Assembly: GCA_911728455.2 (NCBI GenBank)
Contig: OU452225.1
Span: 15,226,731 to 15,290,730, forward strand
Length of the DNA: 64,000 nt
Reading direction: 5' to 3'
DNA from: Marthasterias glacialis
Taxonomy: Eukaryota > Echinodermata > Asteroidea > Forcipulatida > Asteriidae
Each line of letters begins with the position of its first letter. The stretch's first letter is position 1. The notes below the pieces were generated by a model, which worked only from the letters and a program-made list of their open reading frames with translations, was not told the DNA's origin and made no database searches. A program made the position numbers and the translations under genes. Of the stretch, positions 24,040 to 37,080 are shown one piece after another.

Positions 24040-24175
24040 AGAGAAGTGCCAAAAAAAAAAAAAAAAAGGCTAGACTAATTTGTGAGAATTTGACACGTTT
24101 AACTTAGCACGTGAATTATACAGTGTGTTACATGCTAAAATAAATCAGTTCTCCAATGTTTTTTTTTTTTTTTTC
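24040..24175. repeat. Poly-A and poly-T tracts about 100 bp apart
   Basis: An A run of about 17 bases at 24050-24067 and a T run of about 15 at 24160-24174 flank roughly 90 bp of AT-rich sequence, an inverted arrangement that could mark the ends of an old insertion. Confidence 0.5.
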
Positions 24176-24203
24176 AATTTTGGCTTATAACTCTTTGTGC
24201 ATA

Positions 24204-24439
24204 AAGCCTGGTTCATACTTCACCTGAAAGAGATTGCTAAGCACATTTTGGTGAGGCAAACAATCAGTATGCGCTATTTTCCGAGGGGAGACTTTTGAGA
24301 CGATAGAGGGCGTCCCACAGACCGCTACTTTTCCATTGTTCTCAGCGATGAAAACAATGGAAAAGGACCGGCCCGCTATCGTCTCAAAGGTCTCCCATTG
24401 TGACGCAAGGAAATTTGCATGAAGTATGAACGGGGCTTC
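24204..24439. mobile_element. Palindromic MITE with AAGCC-GTTCATACTTCA termini
   Basis: AAGCCTGGTTCATACTTCA on the left is mirrored by TGAAGTATGAACGGGGCTT on the right. An inner pair, GGGAGACTTTTGAGACGATA and TATCGTCTCAAAGGTCTCCC, and a still inner one, TTTTCCATTGTT and AACAATGGAAAA, make nearly the whole element self-complementary. About 236 bp. Confidence 0.8.
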
Positions 24440-24548
24440 ATGGTGAAACTGAATCACAGTATGACAACAAAGAATCATAGATGTTCACTAATATTGAAGC
24501 TCAGTCTCGTCTTAGATGTAATCTGAAGACGTGGGGGGGGGACCTACA

Positions 24549-24743
24549 GGGCCCGATTGCATGGAGCTGCTTAAGCAGAAAATATTGCTTAAAAATTTTC
24601 TGCTATAAGCAACAATTAGCAGGATACCGGTCACAGATTGTACATGTGTGATAGTACTTTGGCTGGTAACCTTATTTTGATAAACATGATTTTGTTGTGC
24701 TTAGCTACATTGGTGCTTTAAGCATCTCTATGAAATTGGGCCC
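24549..24743. mobile_element. Palindromic MITE, GAGCTGCTTAAGC type, copy 2
   Basis: GGGCCCGATTGCATGGAGCT plus GCTTAAGCAG is mirrored by AGCATCTCTATGAAATTGGG plus CCC. Internal sequence is colinear with the copy at 22446-22638, with scattered substitutions. Confidence 0.8.
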
Positions 24744-25721
24744 CTGGTGCTCTTGCATGAGGCTGTTTGTATTGTGACGTCCTGAGCTTACAAGATTAGT
24801 GCAGAATTTCTGTGTTACATTGTAGGTGTGTACATGTGTACAGATGTCAGCAGAAATCTTTACATGGACTCAAATTCTTTGCCAATTTGTGAGTTAGTTT
24901 TAGGCTTCTGTAGTGTTATGAGCCCGTATGTTTTTTGTATTAAGTGCAGCCATAAATTTGGAACTCAGTTTAGCCCCTGTCTCAAACCTCAAGGTCTCCT
25001 CTTCACTTAATGCTAATATCTAATCTAGTCCTTACTGCATCTCCAGAGATTATCAATAGATAGAATTTAAAACATCATTTCCACATTGTCCCCATGATGA
25101 TCCAGTCCAATTTTTGGACATCCTCAACTCTCATATCCTGGTGTAAAGTTGGATTTCAGTGACTTGGGAATAGACGGTCTATTAATTTTCATCCGCCCCC
25201 CATCATTGGAGTTAATTTGATCTGTTGCCATAGTCATTATCACATCGAGACGGTCGCTCAACTCATTTCAAGAGCTGTCATTACTCTTAATGCATTGCAA
25301 ATTTTAATGGGATGGCTGGAACTTGGCTTTCAGTAAAACCTCCTAAAAAGTTTCTCTTGAATATGGTTGACTGTCTCATTGCTAACTGTACATAGAATGA
25401 TATCATGCTGCTACCACCCTGGTCATGTTTCCTGTATGCATAAACAATAAGGAATACTGGTTTTCATCATACCCAAAGGGAACCAGACTATTTTCCCTTC
25501 CAGCCTCAGTTTGGTTACACTGTTTTGAACCCCCCTAAAAAAAAACCCAAAACAAAACAAAAACAAGATGGTGGCACCATGGTAAAGGCCTATAGAGATC
25601 ACAGGGGTGTGTATAACATGGTAATTTCTGTAGCTTTTTACAAGCGTTTTGTTAATAAGATTTAGAGGGAGACAAAAATGAGACCAAGAAGTAAAATCTT
25701 ATAACTAGGATACTGAGACCT

Positions 25722-25852
25722 GAGGTGGATTTCACAAAACTTTTCCTAACTTAGGACCAGTCCTAACTTATGACTAGTCCCATAAGTTAGGACTAGTTAC
25801 TCGTCCTAACTCGAGATAAGACTAGTCCTAGCGCTTTGTGAAATCCACCCCT
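25722..25852. mobile_element. MITE with GGTGGATTTCACAAA termini, copy 1
   Basis: GAGGTGGATTTCACAAA on the left is mirrored by TTTGTGAAATCCACCCCTC on the right. The interior consists of repeated CCTAACT-TAGGACTAGT words in both orientations. About 130 bp. Confidence 0.8.
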
Positions 25853-26852
25853 CAGATCTGTCTTTTTGAAGACGTAGACTATAGTCCTGGAGACCTACAA
25901 TACTGAATATCACATACAGGGACGAGAAAGGAACCAAACTGTCTAGCAAGTTATGTTGAGACCATACATGTTAGTACTTTAACACTGTAGAATTTTAAAT
26001 TATCAGTTGTAGAAGTCATCTGATTTACAAACTTGGTGAAAAAAACCAATTACTTTAAGAAATATTTCATCTTGAAAAGCACTGAGAAAATGATGACATA
26101 CAAGACAAAAAGGGCAAGACTGTTTACTTCTAGCCTTGGCTTTTGTGAGACTTTTTCTTACAAGAACTAAAGACGAGATGGCTCTAGCATAAGACAGACA
26201 AAGGATCCAAAACCATAACCCCCCAAATTCCAACCTCCCCCCGAAAAAAAAAAAAAAAAAAAAATGATGTCAGGTTTTGAATCTTTTAGATGAAGACAAA
26301 TGAAAATTTACAATCTGGGATCATCAAGACATTAGCTTCAGGCGAGACAGGTCTGCAAGTTCTAGGATGCCCTACTTGTCTGTCAATGAAAGATGGTCAG
26401 TTGTCTGGAATGATAAATGAGAATGATATATCTTCAGGATGACTGGTTGGGCTGGGTAAAATGTTTTCTTCACAATTCTGTTACCATGGTAGAATTGATG
26501 GAGTTGGTATAATTAAGATCAGATTTGGGAAGAAGTTGAGCTCAAGGGCTGCCCTTATAAGTTTGGCTCATCTTGAGGTTGTTTTCTCTGATCTTAAATT
26601 ATTGGCCAGATGAAAGTGTAGATTCAACACCATCCAGTGTAGAGTCTCAAGACTGAGTGGTGTTGTATGGTTCTGTTGCTTTCAAAAAATGGGTTATGCC
26701 ACTGGCCAGACCTGTCTTTGAACACTTACTTGCTTTGTCCTTTGGACGGATTGCAAGCATCGCCCAAACTGTCAAAACCTGATCTTGACCACTGCCTATC
26801 GTATATGTACACATGTACGTTGTACACAGACAAAACAGTTTGGATGAAATGG

Positions 26853-27586
26853 AATAAACCGATGCGCAACCCACATCACGTGACCTGTAGTGGGTATTAA
26901 ATGTAAACAAACACGACGTCCTCTGTAGGAAAGTGTGGTACGATACATGATGATTGTTGCATTTTGTTTATTCGATTGAGGCTTTTCTTTTTTGAAATCT
27001 GTGAAAAATATTCCAGAGTTTGTACCAGAGTGGCTGAATAAAGCCAGTAATGACAGTTCCAGCAAGTCTTGCAAATTCTACAAGGAACGTATATGTTAAC
27101 GTATATGTACTGGTTGCATGACGGAACTTTTGGGCCAGACAACCGTGATCACACACTTTTCAACACAAGAATTTCACAGTTTTCCAAAACTATTTGTCTA
27201 TTTGAAAGTCCGCAATGCTCACTTTTCCAACGTTCTTTACTTTCCCCGTTTTCTTTTACAGTGATTTACATTACAAACAACATAACAGGCGGGTTGCTAC
27301 ATCGTCGTCCGATGCCAGTAGTGCATAACTCAAAATAAACCTCTTTTGTAGTAGAATACTCAGTAGTTTATGAAACAGTAGTATGATTGAAATCAATGTC
27401 ACAACATACAGCTTTAATAAAAAGGGCTTTGTAACGATGTTATTATTACTGAAAGCCTACTGTTGGTGTGACTTTGACGGTCACTACATGTATATTTGCC
27501 TGTAGTTTGCCATCAGCTCAGATGACTTAGTACCCACTACAGGTCATGTGATGACATGTAAACATTGGACCTGCAATCGGTCTATT
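26853..27586 (-). mobile_element. E element copy 3, inverted, in intron 4
   Basis: This copy is in the opposite orientation to copies 1 and 2. Its left end AATAAACCGATGCGCAACCC plus ATCACGTGACCTGTAGTGGG is mirrored at the right by CCCACTACAGGTCATGTGAT and AATCGGTCTATT, giving terminal inverted repeats of about 60 bp. It is about 734 bp long and lacks a transposase. Overlapping minus-strand open frames here reproduce the same translated strings as frames in copies 1 and 2 and are by-products of the repeat. Confidence 0.8.
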
Positions 27587-28810
27587 GTTGTGTTGTTTTA
27601 ACTTGTTTACTTTTTTCCTTATACCTCCCCTTTTTATTCCATCTAAGATCCTCCCCTTGAGACACCCTGCTTAATTGCTTCCATCCTTAACCAAGTTGAC
27701 TATCATACTGGTCAAGACTCCAAGCTTCCCTGATCCCATGGCAGCTAATCCCAGGCTCCCCCATCTGACACACTTCATTACTTTCTTATTATAAAAGCAA
27801 TCAGCCTAGCCGGCCATATCGCATCCTCTTGCTACACTGTGGCTGATGCATTCCTAATATAACGTCCATGTGAGGTGTGGATGGACACTTGATAATAGAG
27901 CATACCGCAAGATATGAATAAATAATGGTCGTTGTGATAATGCCAGGTGACACAGGCAATTACTGGACAGACAGGCCACTCTAAGACTGTATTAGTCCTA
28001 CTTTTTTGTTGGATATCGCATTTCACAAAAACATGTTACTGAGTACACGCATCTGTAATGGAAATTGCTAACAGCATTGGTTTTGGGAACAGTAATGCTC
28101 TTCTTCCAATTTGAAAAAAAAAATCTTCATTTTCAAGAACTGATAAAGTTTGTGTTCATCTTTTTAATGAGAAGATTCCTGAATTTGCTGTCTAATTTGG
28201 CTGCATATTATACTTCAAAAAGTCATACACTTTTTGGGAGTGTTTGTATTTTTACTTTTGCTAAATGATAAGTTTTCAACTTGTGTGTATGCATCCTATC
28301 GACATGCATACACTGCAGTCACTTTTTTTCATTACATGTACATGTATGAGCTGAAGTTTCTTTTGCTAAGTTTAAATGATTTAACTAAGATTATGAAGAT
28401 ATTTATGTCAGACTAAGCTCGGAAAACAATAATTTAGTGAGCAATTTACAACTAGACGATAGCAATAACTTTAGTTCTATCGTACATCACTGTGCATGAA
28501 TGTACAGAAACTGAGTTGGTTTACTGTCACTTGTTGATGATTGTAATTTTTGAATGTGCCTGACCAAAGCCTTATTTGTTCAATGCATTATTTGGCCAAA
28601 TACTCGGTGAATTGTTCAAAAGCCTGTATGTTTATACATTTGTAACCCAAATTTCATGAAATTGATTGTCATGGCAATCGATCAAGTTGTCAGCATGCAT
28701 TCATCTGATGGCAGAGTATTTCATCTCAACTGCAATTCACGAGGGGCTCGAAAACACGACCCAAAAAGCCTGTCTTGTGAAAAGGCAGGCAAGCTGAGAC
28801 AATTCCTCTT

Positions 28811-28825
28811 CCCCCCCCCCCCACC
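28811..28825 (-). repeat. Poly-C tract (poly-G on minus strand)
   Basis: A C run of about 12 bases followed by ACCTCCCC. Non-coding. Confidence 0.8.
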
Positions 28826-29279
28826 TCCCCTTCTACCAGATTTATCAGTCTGTAATCTCTCACGATTTGACAGTTTCTCGATTCTGGGGCATCACTTCCA
28901 TCATTCTAGAACCAAATCTTGAGTGAGTAAGAAAGGACAAAGCAAATGGTGCTGAGTGAATCGGGAATCCATCGTCCTCTTCTCCAACATGTTGAATTCA
29001 GACGGATGGTAATTTCTGTAGCCAGCATCTTTACGCTGATTCATTAATGCGTCATGGTGTACTAACTTGGTTTTCTTATTGGCCGAGTTAAAGTGAATAG
29101 TCTGTTAACAAAGATTGTATGTCATGATTAAGGGAACTAGACCCATAATTGCCCGGTTGAATCATTAATGGTAAAGGATTGCTTTCATCGGTTTCCATTG
29201 TTCCACTTCTTCCTTAATCCAATTGAGTGAGTGTATGTAGGACCAGTTGTACTACTAGTGTCATGTGGGAGTTTTTTTT

Positions 29280-29338
29280 GGGGGGGGGGGGGGGGGGGGG
29301 GGGGGATTCAAAAATGCTCTGGCCACCCCCCCCCCCAA
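29280..29338 (+). repeat. 26-base poly-G tract with nearby poly-C
   Basis: Twenty-six consecutive G are followed after about 20 bp by a run of about 10 C. The pair could form a hairpin, and the G run a quadruplex. Such tracts often collapse or expand in assemblies. Confidence 0.85.
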
Positions 29339-29699
29339 CTTTGTCCACAGCCCAATTGAGTTTAAAGTGTAGGCTGGACCACAAGTGCTGTTAGTTTCAA
29401 GTGGGAAGGGGGGAGGGTGTTTAGAAGACTCTTTTTTTTTTGTTAATTTTTATTTCTGTAATTCAATAAAGTGATTGTTAATGCAAGGGGTGGGGGATAG
29501 GTTGAAAAGCTCTCTTCTTCAAACAAAAAGAAAGAACTGTTTTTTGTTTTTTTTGTTTTTTACTGGAGGTGTTCACCTTGTTTACTGTTGACATGATTGG
29601 GTCACTTCAGATAGTCCGTGATGGGACCTGGCTTCAACATTTCCCATCAAAAAGAACAAAATAGGAGTAGGTTTGGTTTTGTTTGCGGCAACGTAATTA

Positions 29700-29765
29700 T
29701 TTTGATTATTTTTTTAATTTTTTTTAATTTATTTATTTATTTATTTATTTATTTTTTTTTTTTTG
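29700..29765. repeat. (TTTA)n microsatellite in a T-rich tract
   Basis: Six or so tandem TTTA units within a nearly pure T and A stretch. Confidence 0.85.
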
Positions 29766-30057
29766 GGGGAGGGGTATGGATTCCATAATCATCTGATCTG
29801 GCTTTTATTTCTAGGGATTTTTATTTCTGAGGAAGAACCAGGTAAATGGGTGGGGGAATGTAGGAGGGATCAGCCACTTGACTTAGACAATAACAGGACA
29901 GTTCAGATGTTAAAATACCCATCCAATATGGTTATTGGAAGAATAGTTCGGACCATATCTGATGAAGAACCACTCTCACGAGAGTCTCACTCAGAGAGAC
30001 TTTAGATACACTGTCAATGAAGCCTTGCAAACCAAAACCATCACATTCATTCACTTG

Positions 30058-30302
30058 CTCTCCAAATGTAAAAGAGTAAAAAAAGCACTTGTTTTGTTCA
30101 TCATACCACTCTTGCAAAGAGCCATATGGTGGACAACTCTTTCTATAGTGAAAGACGGGTATTTTCGACTTGAATCAGAGTGAAGTTGGCTCCTATTTCA
30201 CTCAAAAAGGGTGATGCACAGTGAGTTTCACTCTGAAAAGAGCCAACATGACACCACTGGGATGAGAGAGTGAAATTTTCACTGTTTTACATTGAGAGAG
30301 TA
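30058..30302 (-). mobile_element. Foldback family F, copy A
   Basis: It carries the family landmarks in the reverse of copy B: AATGTAAAAGAGTAAAAA, CACTTGTTTTGTTCATCATA, CCACTCTTGCAAAGAGCCAT, ATGGTGGACAACTCTTT, AATCAGAGTGAAG and the right end TTTTACATTGAGAGAGTA. The left terminus is diverged (CTCTCCAAATG). No coding capacity. Confidence 0.75.
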
Positions 30303-33200
30303 ATACATGTATCTTTTGATCTACACCTTTGCAGGGACACTGTTTTTCCCGAAGGAAAGCTTTTCTTTCAGTAAAACAATATGCAATCGTTCTTGAAATA
30401 AGGGCATCTTGAGATTGACCAGAGGGCATAGTAACAGAATTCTGTTGCCGCCGTCCTGGATCTAGCATTAAGTTCAAGGCCTTAGGAACTAGGAGTGCCT
30501 TCGGCCCACCTACACACCAAATCACTCCCTGAACCCACATCACAAATCAAATCAAAGTATCGTGCTCAAAAATACTAAATCGACATCAAATGATATCGGG
30601 ACAATAACGGGACATGAAGGGATATGATAAAACGTGCCCGTCTAATCTATCAGAATAATCCAGGCACTTCCTGATTGAAGTTCAAACATTTGATATTGTT
30701 CGTTGCCCTCCCCCAACTAAAAATCTCCACTCATCTCAACATGGTTGTGGGTTGCTGATTAATGTTAACAGAGAGTAACTAACACGGCTAATTGATCCAT
30801 GGCAGTTTGTGCTGATAATGTAAACAAAGTACAAGTATAGTCTTCCAGAACAGAAGTCCGTCTGGATTGCCAGTTTATGAAAGGAGAAGACAGAGGATAA
30901 TTATCTTATTAAACATGCACAAAATTAGCAAGAAAAAAGGTTCGTCTTGATATGCCGCTTGCACTGAGGATATTAGAGTGATTAATGTACTCTCTCAGTC
31001 AAAGGAAACAAGTCTACACAGACTTGACTGATATAAGACATAATTCAGAACAACATTTTCAATTCTCGATGCGTTTTAAAGGAGTGTTGGGGTTCAAATT
31101 TGTTATGAAGGTGTGTTTAAATTGTATTGAAACTCATGCTTTTCGATTGAGGCCAGGGACAAATCTTTTGAAGTTTGTCCGTAGTTGCAATCTAATAGAG
31201 TAAATTTCAATCAAAAACTTTAATAGAGAAACTCGTCGTGGTACATGGACTTGGGTGAACTTTTTATTTAAAGCTTAATAAATGAGAATTAATTTGGTCC
31301 TGGTGCTAATCAATTGTAGAAATAATGCAGTCATTCAAAATAGTTTTGGAGAAATTTGTGATAATGCACTTTTACGCAAATTAAAATGTATGCAAGTTTA
31401 AGTAGCACAATAATCTGCCCATCTATGGTTTAATATGAAACTAATTGGAAGAGTGTGCTCTTCCAAATAGCAAAGTACAATTCCCTTAAATGACGTGCAA
31501 TATAACTTGAAAATATTCCATTACACAATTTCCTTTTCATCCAAGTGAAAACCATTATTTGGATCATAATTAACGATCTTAAAATACCTTGTAATTAACT
31601 CAGCAAAACTAATGACATTCAGGGTTGTATCAGGTAAGCTGTAGCCCCCACCCAATGCACAGTAGCGCCAAACGCAAAAATTTGCTGTTCAGAAATGCAT
31701 AATGGACAGTACTTAATTCAGCTGCACGAACTAAAAAATGGGCAAATGAATACATGCCATGAACACAACAGCACTTAATTTTGATTTCGATTTCATGAAA
31801 AACCACACCACCGACATGTGTTGGTCTATTCCACCATTGTACCCAGGCACTTAGCCGCAGTGAACCAATCCCATCAATTGATACCACAAATAAATTTTAT
31901 TTGACAGAATTTATGCAAGCTTGTTTGGGTCCGGGCCCGTATTATTGTTGGCAGATAACGTTGAGGGGATTTTAATTTCCTGATCCGAAGCCCTAGTAGT
32001 ATGCTGCTGTAATAAATATTCGACCAGCAAGACTCTCTGGTCTATATGTTTGCTTTAATTGTGCAGCAGACTCCCCATCTAAATCTCACTTAATGCGGAA
32101 ACAAAAGATCTGCATCTGTTTGAGTTTAATTTTGACGAGGTGGCTTTGTGTTGTTGTAAGGATATCTGCTGGCTGACAGAACCAAGAAAAAACTCTTTCA
32201 ATCATTTCAGATTGCTAAATGGAATGACTGCAAAAGAAAACGAAGATGAAGGAAGAAAGAAGGAAAAAAAAGACAGTTGTGCTTTTGAAAAAGTATGACG
32301 ATATGATTAGAAACTGGTACTTTTTAAGAGCCTGACAACAACGTTTCAAACTACACTTTATAATAGATATGTTTGGTAAAATGTGTTTTTGACTTACACA
32401 AGTGATTGTAAAATTTGACCAAAAAGGTACCCAATAATACTAGTTTTTAAAATACACAAAGTAAACAAAAATGTATACATACATATATTTATGTACATAA
32501 ATCCTTATGTGCATATGTACATGTATACAGTGTATTAAAATAATGCATTGTCAAAAGCAGAAATCAGAAGCATAGTGAGTTTGAATTTTAAGACGTGCGA
32601 TCATTAAAACTAAAATGCCCATTTTAGTGTCAGACCTCTGTTCCGCAGGTTTCAACAACACATGGTAACCGAAGCAGACAGTCCCTTAGCTAAGTGTAGC
32701 ATTTCCACACCATCACACCTCCCATCAAGCCCCGGTATCGCATCCCTTTATCTTCCCCAACACCATCCGATAGGGACTTCATCTTGAAATATTGATGCAA
32801 CAGGGAGAGGCGGGGGTGTGAATTGTCAGACCCTATGGGGAGAAAGGCTTCCTACTTTAGCACAGTCTGGGTCCAGACTTATCACCATCTTGGTTTGAGG
32901 GATTTTAAGGCATTTAACCACATCTGAAGCAAAGAATAAGAATTCAGAGTTCTTTCAGATCCTAATTATTATGAATCTGCCCTTTTTCGATTTTCTTGTT
33001 CCTTACAGAGGCAGTGGCAGTATCTGGTACAATATTGATGAGAATAAATTACATCAGGGATAAATGATACAAAGTGATACGAAACAAAATATTGCTTAGT
33101 GGGAAAACAGGATCATAAAATATTTACCTGATTTCATCTTTATACTCGGCAGGATTTTGATGTGCTGAGCAAAACTTTTAAGCAGATTTATGAAATGCCT

Positions 33201-33343
33201 GGGGCCGATTTCACAGAGAGCTAAGTTTGATCTTAACTGTGTATCAATCTTAATTGCTTGGTGTGATGTCACAATACAAATCATTACAGGAATATTGACA
33301 ACTCATCTTAAGAAGAATCTTAGTGCTTTGTGAAATCGAGCCC
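33201..33343. mobile_element. MITE with GGGGCCGATTTCACA termini, copy 2
   Basis: GGGGCCGATTTCACAGAGAG on the left is mirrored by TAGTGCTTTGTGAAATCGAG plus CCC on the right. Related by its terminal GATTTCACA and CTTTGTGAAATC words to the element at 25722, with a different interior. Confidence 0.7.
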
Positions 33344-35568
33344 TGGATTACTAAAAGTGCTTGTGCTGGAAATGACAAGCTTAAAATTATTATTTTGTCA
33401 AAACTAGAAAGTAGTAGTAGAAATGGACCGCCTTGAGTTATATGTTTGATCGTTTTTTAGTTTAACTTTTTTTTTTTTACATTCGCTCCACGATTGTAAT
33501 AATTCTTTACATAATGTATAGTAGTGAGTGAACTTGGAACTGCGTTTCATACCGATTGCAAATTATAAACTCTTGGAAATGTCTCAGAAATCTCAAATCT
33601 AATTTGGCTTCAAAAAGCAGCTGCTTGCATAATTTTCTGTCATGTTTGGTTATTTATAGCGTTCTCTTGTAAGTGTCAATCTTGTTTTTCACTGTGGAGT
33701 AAAATGTTCCGTTACCTCTATGTTATTTTATTGTGTCATCTGCAGCCTGCAGTGTGAAATGATTTAATTGTGAGTGGGAAGTTGGGGCGGGGAGCCTTAC
33801 AGTTATTGCTGTTTTTCCCCTCGGATTGAATTACCTGTAAAATGATAATGGACGGCACAGACCAACACTGACCGGTCACTGATCCCAAACACTTTACCCT
33901 GGTTGCCTTCTCCTGACATTGCTTAATCAGGGTGCGACCATCTTTGTCATGTTTCCTGTATTCAATAGCAATCATAAATACTAATTCCCCAGTTAACCAA
34001 AATGGGACCAGACCATTGTGCTATTCTAGTTTTTATTCAGGGTTGTAGATTGATTTGAACAATGGGAGAATGCAAGTCGACTGCAGCGTGATGAAGTACA
34101 AACAAGGACATTAAGTCATATGGTTCCATTAAGTCAATCTTTGCTTTACCTTCAAACTCTTAGTTGAGGCACTTTCCCATATTCTTCAAAACCCAATAGC
34201 ACAATAACTCATCACCTATACCTTTGTATTTTTTCTAAACATGGTTACAGTTTGGCTGCAAAGTAGTGTATCAATCAAACTCACACAGACCATGCCAAGA
34301 GTACTTTACATTCAAGTGGATAAACATGTTTCTCAGGAGGGTGTAATTTTCTTTAAGAATCAAAGGGTATGCATGGAGTGAAACTTGCCAAAGATGATGG
34401 CTTGTTTCTTTGTTGACTGTTTTGATGCAAACAAGCATTAATTCCATCATTAGATTCTGATTTCAGTTCTGTAATTTTCAAGATATCAGCTTCAGTGCAA
34501 CACCTGAGGAGCTTGGTGTCTTTTTCAAAGAAACATCCATTGACAGGAAGAAACAGCTGTTGTGTTTATTATAAAGTTCTGATATCTTTGAAAAAGATTG
34601 AAGCATTTCAAACTCAATCTCCTTCCCTTCAACTCCAATCAGTCTACATTTCAATTTAGTGAATGGTTAAATTCCATTTTTGCTCTGCACAAACTGTTTC
34701 TTACCTTTCAGATTCTATACCCTTCCTTTTTGAAAAGTATTTCTGGGGTATGAAAAATGGTGAATTGGAGTTGCTTTCGACAATTTAATGGCTGTGTCAT
34801 ATGAATTATCACCTTGCCTGTCTACATCAGTGCTTTCTTGTTTCCCCTCTCATCTTGCCATTAACACCTCTGTACTCACACCTGTTAAAAGCTGATCTCA
34901 GGTGGCGTTTATCTTCAAGGCATACGCGACATTTTATGGAGCCATTTTTCATGTAAGTTTCTCTTCTTTAAAGCCAAGCTCATATGTGGTAGAAAATAAG
35001 GAACATTTGTCTCATTGAGGTAATGCATTGGTCAAGGAGGGCAAAGAAGATCAGCGCAGTATTTCCACGGCAAACTTTGTCCTATACAACTTATTACAAG
35101 CCATTGTGTTGTTTGTGTTGTTTTTTCTTTCCTCTACTTGTTCTCAGAGTTCTGACTGTATAAATTAGTCAAAAAAAGTGGATAGAATTTGGAGGAATGT
35201 TGGTAACAAGAGTTTAAAGGATGTTACAGCAATATAAAATATTTGAAAGAAAATTATTCCAGGTGTGTATTATAAGGTGTTACAAGCCATCATTATTATG
35301 CAACCATCATTACCATATTATTTGTCTTTGTGCAAACCCTATCTAAGACTTGGGTCAAGTCGAGTCTTGTGCGTGCTGAGTCGTCAGTAATGTATGAGGC
35401 TTTTGTAACGCCCCCCTTCTATAGTGTCAATTAGTTGCCAATCCAGTGAGTTGCTGATCGCAAAAAAACATTTGATAACAAGCGGAGTTGATTGGCACAT
35501 TACTGGCGAGTGAGGGCGCACAACAAAGTGCTGTTATAAAGCTGCGATATTATGTGGAGTGCATTGAA

Positions 35569-35945
35569 TATTTTAGACGAACTAGCACTCTACGAAAGTT
35601 CGACTAGGTTTAAAAGTCTATAGCTCTCTGATTTAGCTTCTCAGTCTCGGTTTGGACTCAGTGATTCAATATAGAAAACAAGATGGCTGCATTTTCATAA
35701 AGGTGTAGTTAAAACACAAGGTAAACCAATGGTCAGTGTCTCACATACAGCATTAGTATTTTAGACGAACTAGCACTCTACGAAAGTCCGACTTGGGTTA
35801 AGTCTATAGCTCTCTGGTTTAGCCTCTCAGTCTCAGTTTGGACTCAGTGATTCAAATACAAAAAAAACACAAGATGGCTGCATTTTCATAAAGGTGTAGT
35901 TAATACACAAGGTAAGCTCATGTTCAGTGTCTTACCTAGAGCATC
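35569..35945. repeat. Two-copy tandem duplication, period about 190 bp
   Basis: ATTTTAGACGAACTAGCACT begins copies at 35570 and 35758. Both continue with CTATAGCTCTCTG, TTTGGACTCAGTGATTCAA, and AAGATGGCTGCATTTTCATA. A few substitutions and one small insertion separate them. Confidence 0.9.
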
Positions 35946-36041
35946 AGTAACTTTCATGCAGTGGTCAGGAGTCATAGAAGAGCAATAGTTTTTTTTTTTT
36001 TACAAATCATTTTAACCCAAATGTCTTGACATTTGGACAGT

Positions 36042-36264
36042 TACTCTCTTAATGCTTGCCAGAGTGGTGTCAGTTTGACTCTTTTGAGAGTGAAACTCAC
36101 TCTTCACCACTCTTTTTTGAGTGAAAGTTGAGTGAATTTCACTCTGAATCTAGTGAAAACACATATTTTTCACTCTAAAAAGAGTTGTCCGCCATATGGC
36201 TCCTTGCAAGAGTGGTATGACGGACAAAACAAGTGGTTTTTCACTCTTTTACATTAAGAGAGTA
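36042..36264 (+). mobile_element. Foldback family F, copy B
   Basis: The left end TACTCTCTTAATG is mirrored at the right by CTTTTACATTAAGAGAGTA. The interior is built from short ACTCTTTT and AAGAGTGAA words and includes the family core AAAGAGTTGTCCGCCATATG. TA at both ends suggests insertion at a TA dinucleotide. Confidence 0.8.
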
Positions 36265-36769
36265 TGTGAAAACATGATTTGTTTTTATTGTTTGCGTCTT
36301 TTTTCTCACCGTACTCTATTGGTGTGCAGTTTCTTCACTTAATACCAGTGAATGCAGGGTGTATTTTGCACTACTTGCACTACAATGCTCTCAGTTTTTG
36401 TCACGTTATGGTTTGGTATAAAGCCATGTATCTCAGCACAGCTGTCGCATTTGATTTTGCTATCCATCAATCATGTTGATTCCATTGTCAACCCAAAAGT
36501 GTAACTCCCCATTTTGTTGTCTTTCATTCCTGAGACGGAATGGCCTTGAATCTAATGTTTCATCAGCAGCATGATTAATGGATCAAGCTCTACACAGTGC
36601 TTTCCCATTATCAGGTAATGTTCCAGCACATGAAGGATTAAATTAACAATAATTGTTGGTGCACCTGTAATGCCTTGGCTCTTAGTTATGCTTTTCAGTT
36701 TAGCGAATTTCAGATTTCAACTCCTGAATAACAAAATCTGTTAAACTACATGTCCCCTTGTCTATAGTG

Positions 36770-37080
36770 TAAGTAATGCAAGTTTTGGTTGGCATGTGCG
36801 TAAAGTGCTCGCCTTTCACTAATGTGGCTGTGGTGCGATTCCCGGCTAAGACCATTATGTGAGTAGAGTTGTGCATTGGTTCTCTACTGTGCCATGAGGG
36901 TTTTTCTCTGGGCCCTCCAGTCTTCCTCCCTTCAGAAACACTGATCCCAGACCGTGCTTCGTGGTCATATATGGGTTGATGTGGCTGGCAGCCAAAGGCA
37001 CCCTTGCATGCCTGCAGCTCGAGCACGTTTTAGACACGTCCTTTGCAATTCAGCTTCTCAGCTGCGAGTAAGGATGATTA
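36770..37080 (+). mobile_element. tRNA-derived SINE-like sequence
   Basis: GTGCTCGCCTTTCACTAA followed by GTGGTGCGATTCCCGGC resembles a tRNA-like head with a degenerate B box. After it comes TGAGGGTTTTTCTCTGGGC and TCTTCCTCCC, comparable to the SINE-body motif of the copy near 9222. Borders are uncertain. Confidence 0.45.

Noticed and set aside
26647..27338. Several overlapping open frames on both strands
   Set aside because: They fall within E element copy 3, and the same peptide strings recur in copies 1 and 2 in shifted frames.
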